Positions 1 to 9,824 of a stretch of 64,000 nucleotides of DNA are shown here, piece by piece. The translations under genes were made by a program, and so were the position numbers. The notes beneath the pieces are model-generated. The model was not told the DNA's origin. It ran no database searches and worked only from the letters and a program-made list of their open reading frames with translations. Source of the stretch: Distichodus sexfasciatus (taxonomy: Eukaryota; Chordata; Actinopteri; Characiformes; Distichodontidae); the NCBI GenBank assembly GCA_032718565.1, contig JAVGVS010000638.1:62001-126000 (forward strand), read 5' to 3'. Position 1 is the stretch's first letter. Each line of letters begins with the position of its first letter.

Positions 1-473
1 CACGCACACACGCACACGACGCACACACACACAGACGCCACATGCTCTCACACACGCCACACACACACGCGACGCGCACGCACACACGCACGCACGCACA
101 TGACGACAAAGACGCACACACGCCTCACGCGACTTCAAGCAAGACTCACGTGACACTCACACATGACACACACAGTCTTGTATTACTATCTTTGTGAGGT
201 CTTCCACAGACTTATAATGACTCAGATGTACATAATTTTACACCTACACCTAATCCTAATCCTAATCCTAACCCCTAACCTCAGTAACCAAAAGCAATAT
301 CTTTAATTTTTAGTTTCTCTCAAGCAAAAACAAGCACATTTTCTATAAAATATTTTTCTCATGGGGACCTCTCAAACGTCCCCACAAAACCAAAAAACAG
401 ATAAAGTGATTTTAGGGGACAAAAGGTCTCACAATAAATACATGAACACACTCACACACACACACTCACTGAC
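1..473. repeat. CA/CG-rich simple repeat and non-coding sequence
   Basis: The first 180 bases are degenerate CA/GCACAC simple repeat. A short run of CCTAAT/CCTAAC units follows at about 241-281, resembling the CCTAAC-rich array in f8 intron 22. The rest is AT-rich. I see no exon here. The next 3' exon of the ints10 relic should lie left of the window. Confidence 0.7.
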
Positions 474-701
474 CTGCTCCCCTTCTCTCCCTGCCACTCG
501 CACCGTGCCCCCACAACTGCCACGATCTCCAGCAGCCTCTCCCACGGCTCCGACACCACTGACGATTTCTCCGACAGCCCGTCAATCACGTAGGCTGGGC
601 CCGCCCCATTCCGGGGAGACTTGAGTCCAGCCACCTCCTGAGATCCTGACGAGGAATAAAGAAAAGAGTGAATCTTACAGATCAAGGTTAATGCATCCTA
701 T

Positions 702-1420
702 TGTTATCTAGAGCTGGGTGGTATGACCAAAAACCTTTACCACAGTATTTTTCAAAATTATATCGATTTCACGGTAAACATCGGCATTTTTTTTTTTACG
801 GCCGTTTAAAAAAAAAAAAAGTTTGTTTTTTATATGATCAAAGTAATCCACATTTTAATGGATTAAATGAATTACTGCATCTGACGAACTTTGCTTTTTG
901 CTTTTTCACCAGCGCTACCTGGAAGATCTGAAGCCGCACCGTAGTTTGATTCTCTAAGCCATGTTTTTGGCAAAACTATCCTTTTCAGAACATATTTTCA
1001 AGCATCCAAAGAGTTATTTAGACTTATCAAAATATCCATTGATTATTAGTTACACTTATATAATTACATTTATATAATCTAAAGAAATATTGAAGTTATG
1101 TGTCATTTGCAACCAATTTGGACTATAAAATGAGCCGCTTTTGGCCTTTCTGGAAGAGAACTACCTCTGGCCAATACCTCGCTGGGCCTCGGAGCCGTGG
1201 TCGCAACAAAAGCGCCTCGAATAGACTATATATGCGCCAGTCAGAGTAGAACGCTTGGTCGCTAGAAGCATTACGCTAAAATTTTCTTTGTAATAAACGG
1301 GACGTTTGAACTAAACTGGAGCGTTTTACCGAGTAATAGCGCTTATGCGCGCGCTCACAAACGATGTTCACATCGCACAGAAATTTACGCATTTACTTCT
1401 GTTTTTGTGCACGGAATATC
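702..1420. mobile_element. Possible hAT-type element, truncated
   Basis: The stretch begins with GAGCTGGGTGGTATGACC, the kind of terminus seen in short fish hAT-like elements, followed by a TATCGATTTCACGGTA segment. I could not find a matching inverted terminus on the right, so the right limit is approximate. It sits within the ints10 relic, in the interval where an exon is missing. Confidence 0.4.
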
Positions 1421-1423
1421 TCA

Positions 1424-1565
1424 CCACCAGCACCTTATTGTTATCCTGGGCTCGGCATGCTGGCGCCTGCCAGGGTTGATCCCCGCCTTGCCCCCGGGAT
1501 ACGCTCCGGTCCAGCAACGAGCCCAGTTGGGATTAAATGGTTTGGATAATGAATGAATGAATGAT
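1424..1565 (+). repeat. SINE 3' fragment (family 2)
   Basis: This is the 3' half of a SINE-like repeat: GCGCCTGCCAGGGTTGATCC, CCGCCTTG, then GGGATTAAATGGTTTGGATAATGAATGAATGA. Related copies are at 28000-28275 (minus), 37237-37545 (plus), 56550-56835 (plus) and a fragment at 59035-59095. Confidence 0.65.
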
Positions 1566-1718
1566 TCTCGCCGTAGTTCCGCAACCTTCCGATCACAGGG
1601 TCAACTCCCTTAACTTTATACTCCCAACTGTCCCGATCTCAAATAATAAAACATAGGTTAATGTCAGAGTCCTCGTGAAAACGGCCTAAGTAAGTTTAAG
1701 AAGAACCATTACCTTGAG

Positions 1719-2753
1719 TAGAGGTGAATTACTGGTCTCACGATCTTTATCTGGACAGCCATTATCACGCCAGCTTATCTCGATTCGATTCTGGAGATCT
1801 CTGATGCATTATGATGCATGTAATCATTTTTTTCTAAATTACTTCACATTGCACGAGATTTCGGCATGGATCATGGATTGGGGTACAGGTTGCTACTGAA
1901 TTTTATGCTACAGCCAGAAAATCAATGTACAATGTCATTTTGATACAACTGGTTCTGTCTCAGGGACCACCACCTGTGACGTAAGTGTTGAGGGAGTATT
2001 TTGTATTACTTTTTATATTCAAATAAATTCATTATTCATGAAGATCAAAGTCAAGTAACTTTGTCATCTCTATATAAACTGTACAGATATACAGAGAGAT
2101 GAGACGACGTGGCTCCAGTTTACACAGTAGTGCAATCTAGACACAGGGAAGAAGAACAAAAGGAATATAGAACAAAAAGTATATAAATAGAATACAAAAT
2201 ATACATTTTAAACTAGAAATGGAGTATTTAATATAAACTTTAAACTTGTACTAGAAATAGAAGTAGAAAGAGAGAATTTAGATGCAGTATTAACCTACAA
2301 AAGTGGAAATTGACTTTTACACTGTATGTGCAAGAGGTTAGTAACAGTTTTCATTGAAGAAAATTGTAAGGCAGTCTATTAATAAAACAGTATCTCTTAA
2401 AACAGTCTGACTAATATTGACGCTTGTGCAGATATTATGTTAGTAACCAGAGTCAATACTTTTGGCACTTCGCAGATACAGTCAGTTAGAAGGTAACCAG
2501 TGATATATACATTCAATGTTCAAAATATGCCCTAATCAGTTGAAAATGTTTTGAAAAATAAAAAAGGAATAATTTTTATAAAGTGAGTTCAGTGGTAAAG
2601 GGGACTGGGAAGTCACAGACTACCTGCAATGCCGCCGTCAATCGCTAGGAAAAACCTCCGCAAAATTCCATTACGAGTTGCCATGGCATCATGCAGAATC
2701 GTCTACATCTGCATTGCGATGCATCGACTATGTGATTAATTTCAACACCCCTA
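1719..2753. mobile_element. hAT-like non-autonomous element, copy 1 (with internal insertion)
   Basis: The termini are TAGAGGTGAATTACTGG on the left and TTCAACACCCCTA on the right. The flanking octamers ACCTTGAG (1711-1718) and CTCTTGAG (2754-2761) look like an 8-bp target-site duplication with two differences. The interior matches the cleaner copy at 53386-53941 in the opposite orientation, including an ATTACTTCACATTGCACG segment and a CTGCATTGCGATGCATCGA end. About 2030-2260 is a different repeat inserted inside it, also found near 47090-47335. No transposase frame is present. Confidence 0.72.
2030..2260 (-). repeat. Dispersed repeat nested in hAT-like element (pair of 47090-47335)
   Basis: It reads AAAGTCAAGTAACTTTGTCATC, then a GAGACGACGTGGCTCC segment and a run of AGAAATAGAAGTAGAAAG. 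The same landmarks occur in reverse complement at 47090-47335, which ends ACAATAAAGTTTACTTTGAC. The AATAAA-like tail and poor internal coding suggest a short retro- or DNA-element fragment. The superfamily is not determined. Confidence 0.6.
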
Positions 2754-2809
2754 CTCTTGAGAACATTTGGTGAATGAGGCCACTGATGTTTGAGGAGCTT
2801 GTTAACCTG

Positions 2810-3204
2810 TAGGGCTGGGTTCAAAAAAAAAAAAAATCGATTCAACGATCGATATCGATTCTCGTTCGAAAAATACGATATCGATTCAAAAATTCGAGAA
2901 CTTATCTTTTTTCCATGTTATGTAATTACTTAAGTAATCGCTAAGGAGAGCTATAAAAACGTGAGACCGGGCGCAGAAACTTAAAACCAAATAGAGCCGT
3001 ACGAAGCTGTTCACTAAAATCACCGCTCTGGTGCAGTCCATCACATAGGATATGCTCCTTAATTCAAGTTATTTCATAACCAAGCAAAACTAGTATTGGA
3101 CGCAGAGAAATTCTAACAAATCGAGTACTAATCGAATCAAATCGAGAATTGAATCGGAATCGAATCGATTCGATTCAGGAAATCAGCAACGATCCCCAGC
3201 CCTA
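2810..3204. mobile_element. 395-bp hAT-like MITE with perfect 8-bp duplication
   Basis: The element starts TAGGGCTGGG and ends CCCAGCCCTA, a perfect 10-bp inverted terminus. It is flanked by the identical octamer TTAACCTG at 2802-2809 and 3205-3212. The interior is rich in ATCGAT and CGATTCGA motifs and has no useful reading frame. An 8-bp duplication is the signature of hAT transposases. Confidence 0.88.
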
Positions 3205-4639
3205 TTAACCTGCTGCCCAGACCACCTCCTGACTAGAGAGCTTGCGTGAAAGAGACATCAGCACCACTCACCCTGTAACGCCGCATCAGCTCCCGGGCCT
3301 CGTGTCACGAATGGCGTAAAACCTAAATACGGAGCAGGTACTTTGTGTAAGAGATCAGCGGGAAGCGCATAGTTCACGCGTATATTGATGATCAGTGCAG
3401 AACGTCAGAGATCAAAGAGGAGGGAAAGGCTCTAATGGCAAATTTTAAACAAAGAAATTAGGAGAACATTTGGACGGAAAAAATATCCAGAACAGCCGCA
3501 CTCAAACAGCTTCCTTGGAAACAGTTGACGGGTGTGTCCAAGTCCTCCACGTTCTCTGCTTCCAGGAGGGACTCTCCCAAACTGACCTGAGGGGTGACAG
3601 AGCCGGTCAGACCTTATTTATCATCTATTAATGAGATCTGCTACTTCTGTTGGTGTGAGAAACTTGAACTGTTCTGTTAGTATGTCCAGTTTGTGTTAAC
3701 CCTACATCGGGCTTTCATCGGTGGTCAGATTTGACCAGAGAAACCTTCTCGGCTGAATCTTTCTGGTCTTGCCGACCCTCTCAACCCATCAGATGTAGGG
3801 TTAATGTTAGGGATGCAGAATATGGGAATCATTAGAGTCATTTAGTTGCTTTCTACATCCCCTCTGCTTTGGGGGAATCATCGCTTTTAAGTGAAAAGGA
3901 GGTTGTGACCACCCCGTGCTGGACGAATTGACTCTGAAACTTCTTCAGCAACAGGAGGAGCATCTCGGCCTTCTCTAGAGTGTTAAAGCACTGCTCCGTC
4001 GCTTTCAGCAGCATCTGGCACTGCACGGAGCCTGGAAGAGTCTCAAACACACCTACGAACGCAAACACATACCCACCTTCTGTTAATAGCGAGAGACTGA
4101 TCGCGTCGAGACGCAGGACTTAATGCCACAGGTATACACATCACCTCTGAGGAACTGGGGCCTGCTTATCCTGGCTGTCGTTGCGCAGCGCAGCTGTGAT
4201 CACAGAAATCTCACGCCACACCACCGGCTGTTCGGGGAAGTTGATGAATCTGACGGACATAATTCGCGTTATAGATAACTCAGTCCTTTCATTTCAGGAG
4301 TGTGTGTTTGAGAGTGCGGCGCAACGGTGAAGTGATGAATAATGTTTTTAAAAATGATCAGTGGCATTACAACTGTTCATAACACCAGAGCTGGCAAGCC
4401 TTCGCAGAAGTTTGCTCTGAACGTGCCTCGATAAGAAGTGAATTCTTCTGCTTGAGGTTCAGGATTGGCATCCGCCACATCAGGACTGGGGTCCGTTTCT
4501 ACACATTTTTCCCCCCTCGTGTCCCACTCTTTCCACTCACATGTCGTAGAGCAGCCTGCCAGCAGAAGCTGTCCTTCGGGCGCTAAGGCCGATGTAGGAT
4601 TCACCAAGGCAGCAAGAAAGAGAGGGTCAGGAAAAAGCA

Positions 4640-5445
4640 CGACAAAACATCAACATCTTCTCCCTTTTTCATTTCTCTGCCTGTTCTTTCTACCTCTTTC
4701 CCACCCCTTATCTTCCTCAACGATCCTCTTCTGTCTGTTTTGCTTTCCTTCGCCTCCTCATCTCTCCTGTGTTCTTTCCTCTTTCATCTCCTTTCCCTCC
4801 TTTTCTCTATTTCTCTCTCTCTTGCTCTCAAGTCCGTTCCTTCTGTCTCCTAACCTCTCTTCCTGTCTTCTCTCATGTCTCATCTTTGTCTCCTTCGCCT
4901 TTGCTTCCCTCTCCTCCTCCCTCCTCGTCATCTTATCTCTTGTCAGTTTCTCTCCATACTCTTCTCTTTTCTAGTTCTCTCTATTGTCTGTTCTTTCTGT
5001 CTCTCCCTCAAACTTCCTCTTCTTCATATGTTTTCCTTCCTCTCCCTCCTCTTTGTTCATCTGTCTCTCTCTCTCTCTCTCTAGTCAGTCTTTCTCTTGA
5101 CCCTTCTCTCCTGTTTCCATCCTCCTCTTCTTTCTCTTTTTTGTCTCTACCTTCTTCTCTCTAGTTCTTTCTGGATTCTCTCTCTAGGCTGTTCTTTTTG
5201 GCTCTCTTCTCTATCCATCTCTTCTCTCTTCTGTTCTTTCTGCCTTTTCACCCCCTCCTCTCTGTTGTCCGTTTCTCACTGTTCACCTCTTCTCTTGTTC
5301 GCCACCTTTTACTTTTTTCTCTTTCTTTGCTCTTTTCGTCTGCTCTTCATCTTTCACCGTTTACTCTCTCTCTACCTTTTCTTTGTCTGCATGTGTCCTT
5401 TTCCCATTTCTAGCCTGTTTCTCTCTCTCTCTCGATATGTCTTTA
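4640..5445. repeat. Long polypyrimidine tract (plus strand)
   Basis: For about 800 bases the plus strand is almost entirely C and T, an irregular mix of CTCTCT, TTCC and TTCTTT. Open frames across it on the plus strand only reflect the scarcity of purine-containing stop codons; their Ser/Leu/Phe/Pro composition is that of translated CT sequence. It lies in the first intron of the ints10 relic. Confidence 0.85.
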
Positions 5446-5504
5446 GTTTCTAATGGACGCCACTGGTCAACACTCTTTTACTCTAATGGAAAACATTTAG
5501 TCCC

Positions 5505-6310
5505 GCTGGAAATTCACAGGTTTTAAAACACACATACACTAAGAATGTCGCTAAGAGCCAGTAAGTAACGGTATCAGATATTTTCATAACGATTAATAAT
5601 TATATTTATAAAAGATTACAATATAAGAAAACTCTAACACTCAACACTATGTGCATGGACTAACCCAACACCGCTAAATCCACCACACAGAAACAATACA
5701 GCTTCACAACCAATGCTTATCTCCCGAGTCACACCATCAAAATAAAAGCCCCACACGCTGCAGTTCAACCTCAAAAATGGTCATTTGTGAGAAGTATAAA
5801 CTTGTTGCTTTTAATAATAACCCAAGTTCACTGACATCTTTTATCACGTATTTAAAATGTCATTTGGTGAATTTCTATCAGAGTTAACATTTTAATTACT
5901 TAAACTGTTATGATATTTTAAAGATTTTAGTACAATTAAATTTAATAGATTTAACTTTTTTATCTGCCATCTTACATTCTAATAATAATACACTATTATT
6001 ATTATTATTATTATTTTGTTATTATTATTATTATAAAAGAGTCTTGACCCATGAGAGTGTCAAAGGTTAAAAAAAAACAAGTATTTTTGGTATTTTATTT
6101 TTATATTTTCAAAACAGGGTACATTTTGCAAGAAAATGTAATGCAAAACATTTTAAAGTCTCACTGAAATTCACATGTTTTGAAAACACATATACACCAA
6201 GAGTGTCACTAAGAGCCAGTAAGTAACGGTATCAGATATTTCCAATAAATTAATTATATTTATAAAACATTACAATATAAGAAAACTTATATAAGAAAAA
6301 CAATTTTGTG
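5505..6310. repeat. Direct repeat pair (5520-5640 and 6170-6300)
   Basis: Two segments share CTAAGAGCCAGTAAGTAACG, GTATCAGATATTT and AATTATATTTATAAAA, each ending ACAATATAAGAAAAC. Other pieces of this unit recur: CCCCACACGCTGCAGTTCAA at 5751 and 8037, and GAGTGTCAAAGGTT at 6055 and 8603. The interval 5.5-8.7 kb therefore looks like an AT-rich element present more than once and rearranged. The family is unknown. Confidence 0.6.
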
Positions 6311-6334
6311 GATTCAACACTTGCGTGTATGGAC

Positions 6335-7610
6335 CAGAGGTCACCAGTATTGGTTTTTCAGGCCAATATCAAATACCATTGGCTATTAATTGCCGATAAC
6401 TGATTATCGTCGTGAACCCTGATGAAATTTAGCATTTTACAAACACCATGGTCAGTTGAAACTTCTCCTGTCGGAGCTTCAAACTGGCGCCAGGGTGTCA
6501 GTGACAAGGCTTCAGCGCGACTGGCTACTACTTGTGTGCAGTGTTGGGTACCTTTGGAAGAAGTAATTAGTTACAGTTACTACCATTTCACAAATAGTAA
6601 CTGAGTTAGTAACTGAGTTACATCATTATAAAAAGTAACTAATTAACAGCAAAGTAACCATTGCGCTACTTCCTAAAAAAAATCTAATTTAATAAACTAT
6701 AAAAATAAATATAAAAACATTGCACAATTAATCTATACCTATTTTAATGTTGTTGTGGGACAACGAGCGACAATTATCAAATTCAACATATTATTATAAA
6801 TATTATCAGCTACTAGAAAGGGAAACAATAAAGCACAATAGATGGTTTAGAACTCCTGGATGTTGGTGTAGGCGATCGATCAGGCGTGTGGTGTCAGTGT
6901 GTGAACACCAAGACTACTTCCGCTTCTGATTGGCAAACAATGAAATACCAACTCTGCTTTCACCGCCGCTTCAGTTACACCACGCTTACAGACACACCAA
7001 TCATCATCACTGGTTGCGGTCCCCGCTTCGCCCCAACACAGCCATGCCATGCCACACCCCAGAGAAAGCTTTAGGTCCACGGCTGAGAGAGAGGCTACCG
7101 TGATGAAAACCGCTTGTGTTTCTAGTTATAGTAACGGTAACGTATGCTAGTAACGGGGAAACAGTAATTCGCTTGATTACTTGTTACTGAAAAGGCATCG
7201 CTGCTTATTTACGGCGCTATTCCCATCATTGCCAGTGCCATATGTCAATTTAGAGACTGTTGTGAGCAGGCCATTAAACTAAGCCTAAGTCCAGACAGGG
7301 CGCCGAGGGGAGGAAAAAAGGGGACTGAGCTGTTAGGCCCCATGGAGGGGGAGGCCCCTTTAGGAATCTGGAATTTTGCTTTCCTTAAATAGGGGGGCTG
7401 AGTAAAAATGGTTTGTGTGATAGGCCCAATTAAAGTACGCCCCTGAGTCCAGAGCAAAAGGCACAGAGAGAAGAGACAGCACTGGAGCCGCAGTAGTGCA
7501 CGTTGTAATTACTAAACAGCACTGACGGTTAAAATTGAAAACCGATACCGATAATCCACAACATGCCCAATCTCGGACTGACGATAATCGGTCGACCTCA
7601 GCACGGACCC
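6335..7610. mobile_element. Composite AT-rich DNA-element remnants
   Basis: The outer ends read AGAGGTCACCAGTATTGGTT near 6338 and ACGATAATCGGTCGACCTC near 7580-7598, which are roughly inverted. Inside lies a second unit from about 6541 (CAGTGTTGGGTACC, then AGTAACTGAGTTAGTAAC repeats) to about 7190 (GATTACTTGTTACTG). This looks like one non-autonomous element inserted in another. I could not define a clean duplication. Confidence 0.45.
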
Positions 7611-7749
7611 CTAATGTGATCATCTGCCACAGGAAGTTTGTGTTTATTTATTTCAAATATCGTTCTGCTGAGAGTCTCTTGCACTAGCCATCAAAGCAAC
7701 CTCGTACGCGGCGCCGTGTGATGACCTCGTTGCGGTGGTGACCGTGTAC

Positions 7750-7878
7750 CTGTATGTTGAGGTCGGCGGGGTAGAGCGTGCGCGCCGTAATCAGCCAGGC
7801 TTTAGCTGCCCACGGGTCCGCCGACACCAGCTCACGCGCCCGCTTCACGAGGAACTCACAGTCGCCCTGCGCCGACAT
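7750..7878 (-). CDS. ints10: ints10 first coding exon (intact)
   Basis: This exon reads 43 codons from an ATG whose first base is 7878. It contains MSAQGDCEFLVKRAREL and AKAWLITARTLYPADLNIQ, and ends CAG followed by a GT donor at 7749-7748. It is the best-preserved block of the relic and matches the INTS10 amino terminus closely. Upstream on its own strand is a run of TTTG units (7897-7931 on the plus strand as CAAA). Being intact does not show that the locus is expressed, because the next exon has lost its acceptor. Confidence 0.8.
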
Positions 7879-8524
7879 CACGCGCTGCGCTAGCAAACCG
7901 CAAACAAACAAACAAACAAACAAACAAACAAACACACACGTAAATAATCAAACCCAACACCGCTAGACACCACATAGAAACAATACAGCGCCACAACCGC
8001 GTTTATCTTCCGGGTCACACTATCAAAATAAAAGCCCCACACGCTGCAGTTCAACCTCAAAAATGGTCATTTGTGAGAAGTTTAATAATAACGCAAATTT
8101 ATAGACATCTTTTGTTATCACGCATTTAAATGCTGGCTTTCATAATTCTACTATTAATATTTTGATCACTCTAAAACTGTTAAGGATATTTTTAAGATTT
8201 TAATACACCAAATGTAATAGATTTAACTTTTTATCTGTTATCTGTTGGTTTATCAATAATATTAATATAATAATATTAATATTATTATTAATAATAATAA
8301 TAATACGTTAATAAGCGTTAAGATATTACTTAATTTAAACACGCTTAATTTGTTTTAATAATATTAATTAAAAAATGAAAAGGATTTAAATTCAAAAATA
8401 TGCTGCTTGTTCTTGCAGGAAATGTATAAATGTATTATTACTACCATTTCTGAGTAATGACACTCTTTCACACAACTTCCCTCCCACACCCCATCCCTCA
8501 CACACACAGACACAGACACACACA

Positions 8525-8580
<56 letters not shown>

Positions 8581-9824
8581 AAAGAAAAGTCTCGGACCTA
8601 TGGGAGTGTCAAAGGTTTAAAAAAACAAGTATTTTATATTTCTTATTTTTATATTTGTCAAATATATACATTTCCTGCAAGAACAAGCAGCATATTTTTG
8701 AATTTAAATCCTTTTCATTTTTTAATTAATATTATTAAAACAAATTAAGCGTGTTTAAATTAAGTAATATCTTAACGCTTATGTTATAAAGTTTCTTGAG
8801 GCTGTTTAATTTAAAACACTTTACAATTGTCTCATTTCTATTTTAACACATTTTTAAATAAATTGATTTTAAAATGTTAAATACTGCTCTGAAATAGCAT
8901 CATATGTCCACTAGATGGCGGCATTTTACTTTCCTGTTTATTCACTATACCGCTCGCTTACTTGATATGCACTGATAATACGGAGATTTCACTCCAGATT
9001 CCTCAAAGAAAGGGTATAATAATAGTTTGTAGGATTTTTAATTAAACATTCACACCTCATGAACTTGGTTATTTACAGAATAAAAAAACATTCAAGAACA
9101 TACACACTACTGTAAAAAAAAAAATTACTTGCTGCAGATTTCAAGCAAAATCAGATTGGAAACTTATTTCAACACATTATTTTAAGACTATTTTTAGCTT
9201 TGTGCTGCACTTTACATACCTATTTACATTTATATTATTTGCATATTGAAAAGAACCATAATATGTTTCTTTTTCAATTCTGAAGTAAAAATATTCTTTT
9301 AAGTTGAAGTAAATGAAAGGAGTAACTTATTAATCAAATAATATTTACAGTATAGTATAGTACAGTTTCTCGGTGAAATTGTAAATATGATCACCCTATC
9401 AAAGAAAGTGTGACCTTAAATACAATTTAGGACGCCCGCGTTTGATAAAAAATGTATTTACGCTCACATTTTCTTTGATCATTTTTGTTAGTTGAGATCA
9501 AAATGAGTTGTCTGTTGTTTTTCATTTAAAAAAGTAAATCATATGCACTTTTGCTGCCAAATCTGCTCAGCATGGTGATACATTAAGCCTTCATCTTATT
9601 TTCTTAATCTGCCTCCCTCCATCCACTCTTCCCTCCTTTCTACTTAGTGACGCCCCTCTACAGTTCATTACATACAATCATCATCAAAAGTTCTGTCTCT
9701 CACCCTCTCTCTCCACCCCTCCCTGAAACATACCTCCTCCACTCCACCCATTCCCTTCTTAAATACCTTCAGACCCTCTCAACTCATTAGTAATCGTAAG
9801 AGGAAGTGTGTATGTGCTTCAAGT
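7879..9824. other. Intergenic region between ints10 relic and f8, including f8 upstream DNA
   Basis: No exon is seen. The region holds a CAAA run (7901-7931), the direct repeat shared with 5.7 kb (7970-8110), the hairpin-forming repeat at 8312-8781, and AT-rich sequence. The f8 transcription start is not obvious. A TTAAATA box at about 9759-9765, some 60 bases before the f8 ATG, is the only TATA-like candidate and is weak. Confidence 0.6.
8312..8781. repeat. Large inverted repeat, two 117-bp arms
   Basis: The arm 8312-8428 (TAAGCGTTAAGATATTAC... to GAAATGTATA) is the near-exact reverse complement of 8665-8781 (TATACATTTCC... to AACGCTTA). The 236-bp loop contains a CA-rich stretch and a TTA/ATT microsatellite at about 8525-8580. 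The arms are AT-rich except for a GCTGCTTGTTCTTGCAGG segment. It may be a foldback-type element or an inverted duplication. Confidence 0.85.

Larger units (their letters stand above)
474..7878 (-). pseudogene. ints10: ints10 (Integrator complex subunit 10) 5' portion, decaying intron-bearing copy
   Basis: INTS10 is a nuclear subunit of Integrator, which processes snRNA and terminates RNA polymerase II transcripts. Exon-like blocks match its N-terminal part in order: 7750-7878 (43 intact codons from ATG, MSAQGDCEFL... to NIQ, then a GT donor), 4541-about 4608 (ends TASAGRLLYDM), 4145-4249 (NFPEQPVVWREISVITAALR), 3913-4052 (FETLPGSVQCQMLLKATEQC) and about 3505-3586 (ESLLEAENVEDLDTPVNCF). The last is 474-645 (YVIDGLSEKSS, EPWERLLEIV, GARCEWQ). 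Damage is visible. Block 2 lacks an AG acceptor and is garbled at its 5' half. Block 3 is 105 nt where the family phase needs 104, a +1 shift in a G4/C4 run. Block 4 has compensating indels around FQSQFVQ. Block 5 loses frame after NCF. The exon expected between 646 and 3500 was not found. Retained introns rule out a retrocopy. A poor assembly of a live gene is the alternative, but f8 alongside is flawless. Confidence 0.78.

Noticed and set aside
3241..3320. Possible missing ints10 exon at a splice-like CAGGGTGAGTGG (minus strand)
   Set aside because: The upstream reading (EARELMRRY) does not match the expected INTS10 peptide, and no acceptor is visible.
4377..4640. 87-codon minus-strand frame overlapping ints10 block 2
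   Set aside because: Its frame does not give the INTS10 peptide, which is read in another frame here. It has no recognisable domain.
4465..5453. Several Ser/Leu/Phe-rich open frames on the plus strand
   Set aside because: They are translations of the polypyrimidine tract and have no protein-like composition.
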